A stretch of 64,000 nt of DNA from Tenodera sinensis (taxonomy: Eukaryota > Arthropoda > Insecta > Mantodea > Mantidae): positions 313,683,128 through 313,747,127 of the forward strand of contig CM060964.1 in assembly GCA_030765045.1 (NCBI GenBank), read 5' to 3'. The notes under the pieces are model-generated. The model was given only the letters and a program-made list of their open reading frames with translations. It made no database searches and had not been told where the DNA came from. Below are positions 58,016-64,000 of this stretch, one piece after another (the stretch's first letter is position 1; each line of letters begins with the position of its first letter). The position numbers were made by a program, and so were the translations under genes.

Positions 58016-59268
<1,253 letters not shown>

Positions 59269-59488
59269 TACTGCCCTTGTTCGACCAAGCAGTTGTGTAT
59301 GTTAGGAACCGTAGCACTGCATTTTTAGGTCAAAATAAGATTTTCGGTTTTTCAATTATATCATATAAACATTCTATAGACAGCTGTGAATTAGTTTGGA
59401 CAAACATTTTTTCCTACCAGCGACATGTTTAAGTCACCTGTTCGCTTCATTCTAATCACACTGTGGTGCACCACACTGCTGCTTTTTT

Positions 59489-59620
59489 ACTTTCTCTACT
59501 TGTAAGTAGGGGAAGTGTTGTATTCCACCCAAAAATTCGATGTCGAGATTTCACCGGATATATATGTTTTGAGGCCCCCTGAATCCAAAAAAAGCATTTT
59601 TTAGAAAAAGGTCCATGTGT

Positions 59621-59713
<93 letters not shown>

Positions 59714-60436
59714 AGTCTGTGTGTCAGTCTGTGGACAGCATAACTCAAAAACGAAAACTCGGTTAAAAACCAAAGTTGGTATTTAACTTTAATGTCTTTC
59801 AAGGATGCGACACGAAGATTTTGAAGAAAATAGCCCCACCCTAAACTACCCTTTACATGGAATATTTTTCGAAAATTTTGATTTTCTTGAAAATGGCTCT
59901 AACGATTTTTATTAAAATGTCATATGTTTGAGATATTTTGATGACAAATGAAATGTATATCTTGAATTTTCTGGCTATAGCCCCTGTAGTCGTATTTACT
60001 CTGGATGGCTTTTGCATAACTGGTAAACCGTTAGAGATAGACCAAATCATACTCCACAAAAAATGTAGATCTTGCTAAAATACACAATTTATGTCTCAAT
60101 AAATTTTCTTGTAGGGTGAACCATTTCGGAGATATTTCTTGTTATGTGTGAGTTGCGGAAAACTTAAAACTTTCGTGAAATGGATCATCGATGTTCATTT
60201 TTTTATATGTTAAGTGTGCAAAGACAACAGAATCTCAAAGCTTTAGAAGATTTGACTAACGCACAAAGCCTACTGTATTCTAACATTCCCCTTGCACCTA
60301 CAAGGAAATAAGCAATAGGATAAGCTGTACAAATGTTTATCTTAACTAACACGAAGAAGATATAGGAATAAGAGTTTGTGAGAATGGTTAGTACAAGAGT
60401 AGAGAAAGTCATGTGAGTGCAACACATCAGATTTTT
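59489..60436 (+). mobile_element. Family M, reference full-length copy
   Basis: Left motif ACTTTCTCTACT at 59489-59500, loop TGTA, then 'agtaggggaagt' pairing back to it. In order: 'ttcgatgtcgagatttcacc', 'gaggccccctgaatccaaa', 'gcattttttagaaaaaggtc', a GT array at 59617-59712, 'ggacagcataactcaaaaac', 'caaggatgcgacacgaag', 'aaatggctctaacgattttt', 'ggtaaaccgttagagataga', 'cctacaaggaaataagc', 'aactaacacgaagaagatat'. The right motif AGTAGAGAAAGT follows at about 60399-60410, then 'gagtgcaacacatcaga' and a T run. T runs border both ends. No coding capacity; movement must have used proteins supplied elsewhere. Class is uncertain: a non-autonomous terminal-inverted-repeat element fits best. Confidence 0.92.
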
Positions 60437-60539
60437 TTTCTCAGATTTGCATTTTGTATGATGCTTATTCCTTAAATTTTAAATTGTATGGCAATTTGCA
60501 TACATAATCTAAACGTGTTATCTTAGAAACAGAAATGTA

Positions 60540-61030
60540 TTTCTCTGCAAGTAACATCAACGTCAATCGTCTTCTTTGGCCTCATAGTCCTTTTAGTATA
60601 ACCTTGGCCTCCCTAATGAATATCCTCCATTTTGAACGATCTCGTGATTAAGCTCTCCAACCTGTTTGTTCTTCTAATGTCAGCGTGTACATCATCAATC
60701 CATCTCCTCTTCAGTCTTCCAACTTTCCTTCTACCATCTATTTTAGCCTACATAACAACTCTAGGCATTCGTTCTTCCTCCATTCTGATAACATGGCCCA
60801 GCCACTGTAATCTTTCCATTTTAATATCAGAGACGATATCTGTATCTTTATACAAGTTTTGCAGCTCCGAACTTGTTCTTATTCTCCAGTAGCCTTTTCC
60901 TTAGTCGGTCCATAAATCTTTCTGAGCACTTTTCTTTCCCATATATTCAAAGTAGTTATACATTTCTCAGTTAAAGTCCAAGACTCGCTTCCATATAGCA
61001 CAATAGGTTTAATAAGAGTTTTAACGTAAA
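60540..61030 (-). pseudogene. LINE polyprotein C-terminal fragment
   Basis: Reading minus from about 61030: 'LIKPIVLYGSESWTLTEKCI', 'TTLNIWERKVLRKIYGP', 'KEKGYWRIRTSSELQNLYKD', 'MERLQWLGHVIRMEERMPR', 'GRRKVGRLKRRWIDDV', 'NRLESLITRSFKMEDIREAK'. This is the typical post-RT region of insect non-LTR retrotransposons, ending in a short basic tail. One frame change near 60900 is required. It lies 100 bases after an M copy. Better preserved than the other LINE pieces here. Confidence 0.85.
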
Positions 61031-61794
61031 TCAAATAATTTAATTTATTTTCAGTTTACTTAAATATGAGAAAATGCCATTATAATACTTGAATGTGAAG
61101 ACCGTTTTGAGAAAATGCATTTTTTCGCTAATTAATTATCTGAGAAAATGGGCTAAAACACTGATTTTTTCCACTGTCATTTCTTTATTTATTCATGTTA
61201 AGTTAGGAAACTCAGTCCCATTGTTGCTGGCGCGATGTAGCAAATATTGCGAATCTGCATCAGGGAAGAATCGTAGGTATGTGCTTAGCCAATTTGACAT
61301 TTAAAGACATTACTCGAAGTTATATATTCACATGTGAATTTTCTGGAACTGTGCACGCGATGCATGCGCGAAAAGGTAAACAGATACACAAACCTCCTCC
61401 TTGCTATACACACTCCACTTGTGAAGGCCAGTGAAATGCCTTCCGAAACTGCAGGGTAGGTATGCGTAAATGTATGCGGGAGTATGTGCATACCGGAGCA
61501 ATGTCCAGTGATACGTCCTCCATGTTCGTAACGAATTCTTGAGACGGTAAGAGAAAAAAAATTCCGAAACTTTCAAGGATTTTCTTTATTTGAAAAAATG
61601 TAATAATACAGCATGAAATATTTCGAGAAAGGCTACCACTACAGAAAATACATCACACAGGTCGTATACTTAATGAGCTCTACGCTCCTTTCCAACTTTA
61701 ACTTCCATATGGCTTGCGTGAAACAACAATTATTAACACTGACTGACCTAATAGTGGTTTTATATGCTTTACTGGAAAAATCTGAGTCGGTTGC
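61031..61794. other. Unassigned sequence
   Basis: Nothing recognised; overlapping minus-strand frames at 61285-61576 lack motifs. Confidence 0.4.
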
Positions 61795-61920
61795 AGCATT
61801 TAGTGCCGTGCCGGAATGCTGCCACGATAACTCATCTGGTGAGGGCAACGCACGGTAAGACGAAGATTCGTGGTTAAATGATATGAAATGAATTGCATTG
61901 AATTTTTCAGTCTAATTGCA
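61795..61920 (+). mobile_element. SINE-E, decayed forward copy
   Basis: 'ttagtgccgtgccggaatgc', 'cggtaagacgaagattcgtg' and 'attgaatttttcagtctaat' follow the SINE-E order, with the B-box damaged by an insertion near 61876. Confidence 0.5.
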
Positions 61921-62344
61921 CTACTACAATATAGATTTTGTCTGCGAGATATGAGGTCATGCAGGGTTTAGAAGCGACAAATGCGTTTATTAGTAATAAA
62001 GCTCACATTAATTAGTATGTACGATAATTACATGAACAGCATTACAAGCATTGTCAATTGTACACCACCTCCAAACAGTACCAGAGCTTCTGACAGAATA
62101 CCACCTGGTTCATCACATGTAAACCCGATCATCTCACGTCTCGCAGCAGAGGAATGTCAACTCATGCCTGAAACCATTCCTTCACTTTGAGTACAATCAG
62201 GTCGTATGCCTGACAACCACCCCACAAGGCGCTCGGCACGAAACATCCATCCATACGTGTGCGTGATTTCAAGGAATACGGCAATACCGTACTGAGATAA
62301 TTTAATTTCGGAAAATACGTCGGATGAGTTACATTCATCAACGA
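61921..62344. other. Unassigned sequence
   Basis: Nothing recognised. Confidence 0.4.
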
Positions 62345-63073
62345 ACTATTCATTGCGCTCACATGACTTTCTCTACTCTTGTGCTAACCGTTCCTACAAA
62401 CTCTTATCCCTGTATCTTCTTCGTGTTAGTTGAGATGAACATTTACAGAAATTATCTTATTTGCTTATTTCCTTGTAGGTGCAAGAAGAATATAGGAATA
62501 CAGTAGGCTTTGAGCGATAATCAAATGTTTTAAAGCTTTCAAATTCAGTTCTCTTTGCACGGTTAACATTGTACAAAATTGAATAACGATGTTCCATTTG
62601 ACAGAAGCATAAGTTTTCCAAAACACACAAATAACAAGGCATATCTCGGAAACGGTTCACTCTATAAAAAATTTTGAGCTAGACATAAATTGTGTATTTT
62701 AACAAGATCTACATTTTTTGTATAGTAAGATTTGGTCTATGCCTAACGGTTTACCAGTTATGCAAAAGTCGTCCAGAGTAAATACGACTACATGGGCTAT
62801 AGCCAGAAAATTCAAGATATACATTTCATTTGTCATAAAAATATCTCAAACATATGGCATTTTAACCAAAATCGTTAGAGCCATGTTCAAGAAAATCAAA
62901 ATTTTCGAAAAATGTGCCATAAGGGTAGTTTAGAGAGAAGAAATTTTCTTCAAAATCTTCGTGCCGCATCCTTGAAAGACATTAAAGCTAAATTCCAAAT
63001 TTAGTTTTTAAATGACTTTTCGTTTTTGACTTATGCCTTCCACAGACTGACTGACAGAGTGACACACAGACTG

Positions 63074-63163
<90 letters not shown>

Positions 63164-63300
63164 CCGTTTTTTAAAATGCTTTTTTGGATGCACGAGTCCT
63201 CAAAACGTGTACGTTCAGTTACATTTCTGGATCGCATTTTTGGGTGGAATTCAATAGTTACGTCCTCTACCTACTAAGCACCTGGTAAAGAAAGTAAAAA
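62345..63300 (-). mobile_element. Family M, full-length reverse copy
   Basis: Right motif at 62365 ('acatgactttctctactctt'), interior in exact reversed order, CA array at 63077-63161, left end 'ttttgggtggaattcaatag' and 'ctctacctactaag', terminating at 'aaagaaagtaaaaagg' (63289-63302). With 59489-60436 it makes a facing pair about 1.9 kb apart, right end to right end. Confidence 0.9.
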
Positions 63301-63359
63301 GGAATAACGTTTTCCCATTGGAAACACATAAAACAATGATGGGAGATTTATTCCGAGTC

Positions 63360-63760
63360 CCATATTGGTATATTTTATAATTCAGAAGCTATTTCCAGGA
63401 AAATGCAAGATATACATTTCGTTTGTCATGAAATCGTATTAAACATGGTATTTTAATTAAAACCTAGCCAATTTTTAGAAAATCGCAACTCTCAAAAAAT
63501 GTCCCATAGGTTGGATTGGGGGGATTTTCTTGAAAATTTTCATGGCGCATTCTTAGAAGATTCTGAACTTGAATACCAAGTTTGAAATTAATCGAATTTT
63601 CATTATTGAGTTATGCTGTTCACAGTTTCATGGACCTTTTCTAAAACATCCTGTTTTCGGTTTAACGGGACCACAAAACAGGTGTTTTCAGTGAAATCTC
63701 GATATACAATTTTTAGGTGGAATGCATTATCATCTTTATCTGCTAGATGGTGACACTGTA
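63360..63760 (-). mobile_element. Family M, second reverse copy, left half, diverged
   Basis: Begins mid-element at 'agaagctatttccaggaaaa', 'tgcaagatatacatttcgtt', then 'catggcgcattcttagaaga', 'gttatgctgttcacagt', 'tggaccttttctaaaacatc' and 'gtgaaatctcgatatacaa', ending near 63745. It lies in tandem with the previous copy and has no GT array at the usual site. Confidence 0.75.
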
Positions 63761-63814
63761 AAATTTAAGAAATACAAACAAGGATTAGTTTTAAAAATGT
63801 AACTGATTTAATTA

Positions 63815-64000
63815 TTTTTTAACATACACCAGTACATTTTGGTATTCGATGACACCGCCCTTCCTGAGGTACTTCAGAAAAAAGCTTTTTATAATGTTCC
63901 ACTGCTTCTTCATCTAATGACGAACAAGTTATTCCACACATTTTATCTTCAATTTTTGGAAACAAAAAGAAATCACAAGGTCAGGGCTGTTCATGGTGCT
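63815..64000 (-). pseudogene. mariner-type transposase C-terminal fragment at the window edge
   Basis: Minus strand from about 63990: 'NSPDL' in one frame, then after a small deletion 'PCDFFLFPKIEDKMCGI' (third catalytic Asp kept), 'SSLDEEAVEHYKKLFSEVPQ' and 'IPKCTG', after which a stop follows. This matches the block 'SPDL.PCDFFLFPKIK' of mariner-type transposases. It probably continues beyond base 64000. It differs in sequence group from the other three transposase relics. Confidence 0.8.

Overview
This window looks like intergenic or intronic DNA from a large, AT-rich, repeat-laden animal genome, most likely an insect. The evidence is the mix of Tc1/mariner-type, hAT-type and LINE remnants with several tRNA-derived SINE families, long microsatellites and no compact gene structure. 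A polyneopteran insect (cricket, cockroach or stick-insect grade) is a guess from overall style, not something the sequence proves. Nothing suggests a bacterium, organelle or virus. All family names below (M, SINE-A to SINE-E, R, H) are local labels; boundaries were read by eye and are usually good to about 10-30 bases.

No complete protein-coding gene is visible. Almost every open frame is short and falls in repeats or simple sequence. Three short stretches could be host exons: 18389-18730 (+), 27252-27338 (+) and 33319-33522 (-). All are weak. Coding relics are from mobile elements: a hAT transposase C-terminus (11130-11530, -), four unrelated Tc1/mariner-type C-terminal fragments (11860-12166 +, 26511-26857 -, 37214-37685 +, 63815-64000 -) and LINE reverse-transcriptase or C-terminal pieces (19360-20290 -, 35340-35590 +, about 51850-53450 -, 60540-61030 -). 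All carry frameshifts, stops or lost catalytic residues.

The dominant element is family M, about 0.85-0.95 kb, with more than 20 full or partial copies on both strands. Its ends carry the 12-base motif ACTTTCTCTACT and its complement. It has a hairpin at the left end and an internal GT/CA microsatellite whose length differs greatly between copies. Two copies (15748-16630 and 59489-60436) are nearly identical by eye, so the family moved recently. Old copies are interrupted by SINEs.

Layout: 1-9.5 kb is M copies with SINE-A and SINE-B and two GC-rich blocks. 9.5-13 kb holds hAT and mariner relics. 13-20.8 kb holds SINE-A, SINE-C, two M copies, repeat R, the best candidate exon, and a LINE cut by a 180-base ATT array. 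22-24.2 kb has a pair of about 215-base direct repeats around a GC-rich core. 26-35.6 kb holds a mariner relic, M copies and an inverted pair of SINE-C. 37.2-38.1 kb is a transposase relic followed by a SINE-B with a clear target duplication. 40-48 kb is mostly decayed M copies. 51.8-53.5 kb is a LINE split by a SINE-C with a 15-base target duplication. 53.6-64 kb is M copies, including a large inverted pair, a LINE and a mariner fragment at the edge. The genes do not work together as a system; the structure is layered transposition.
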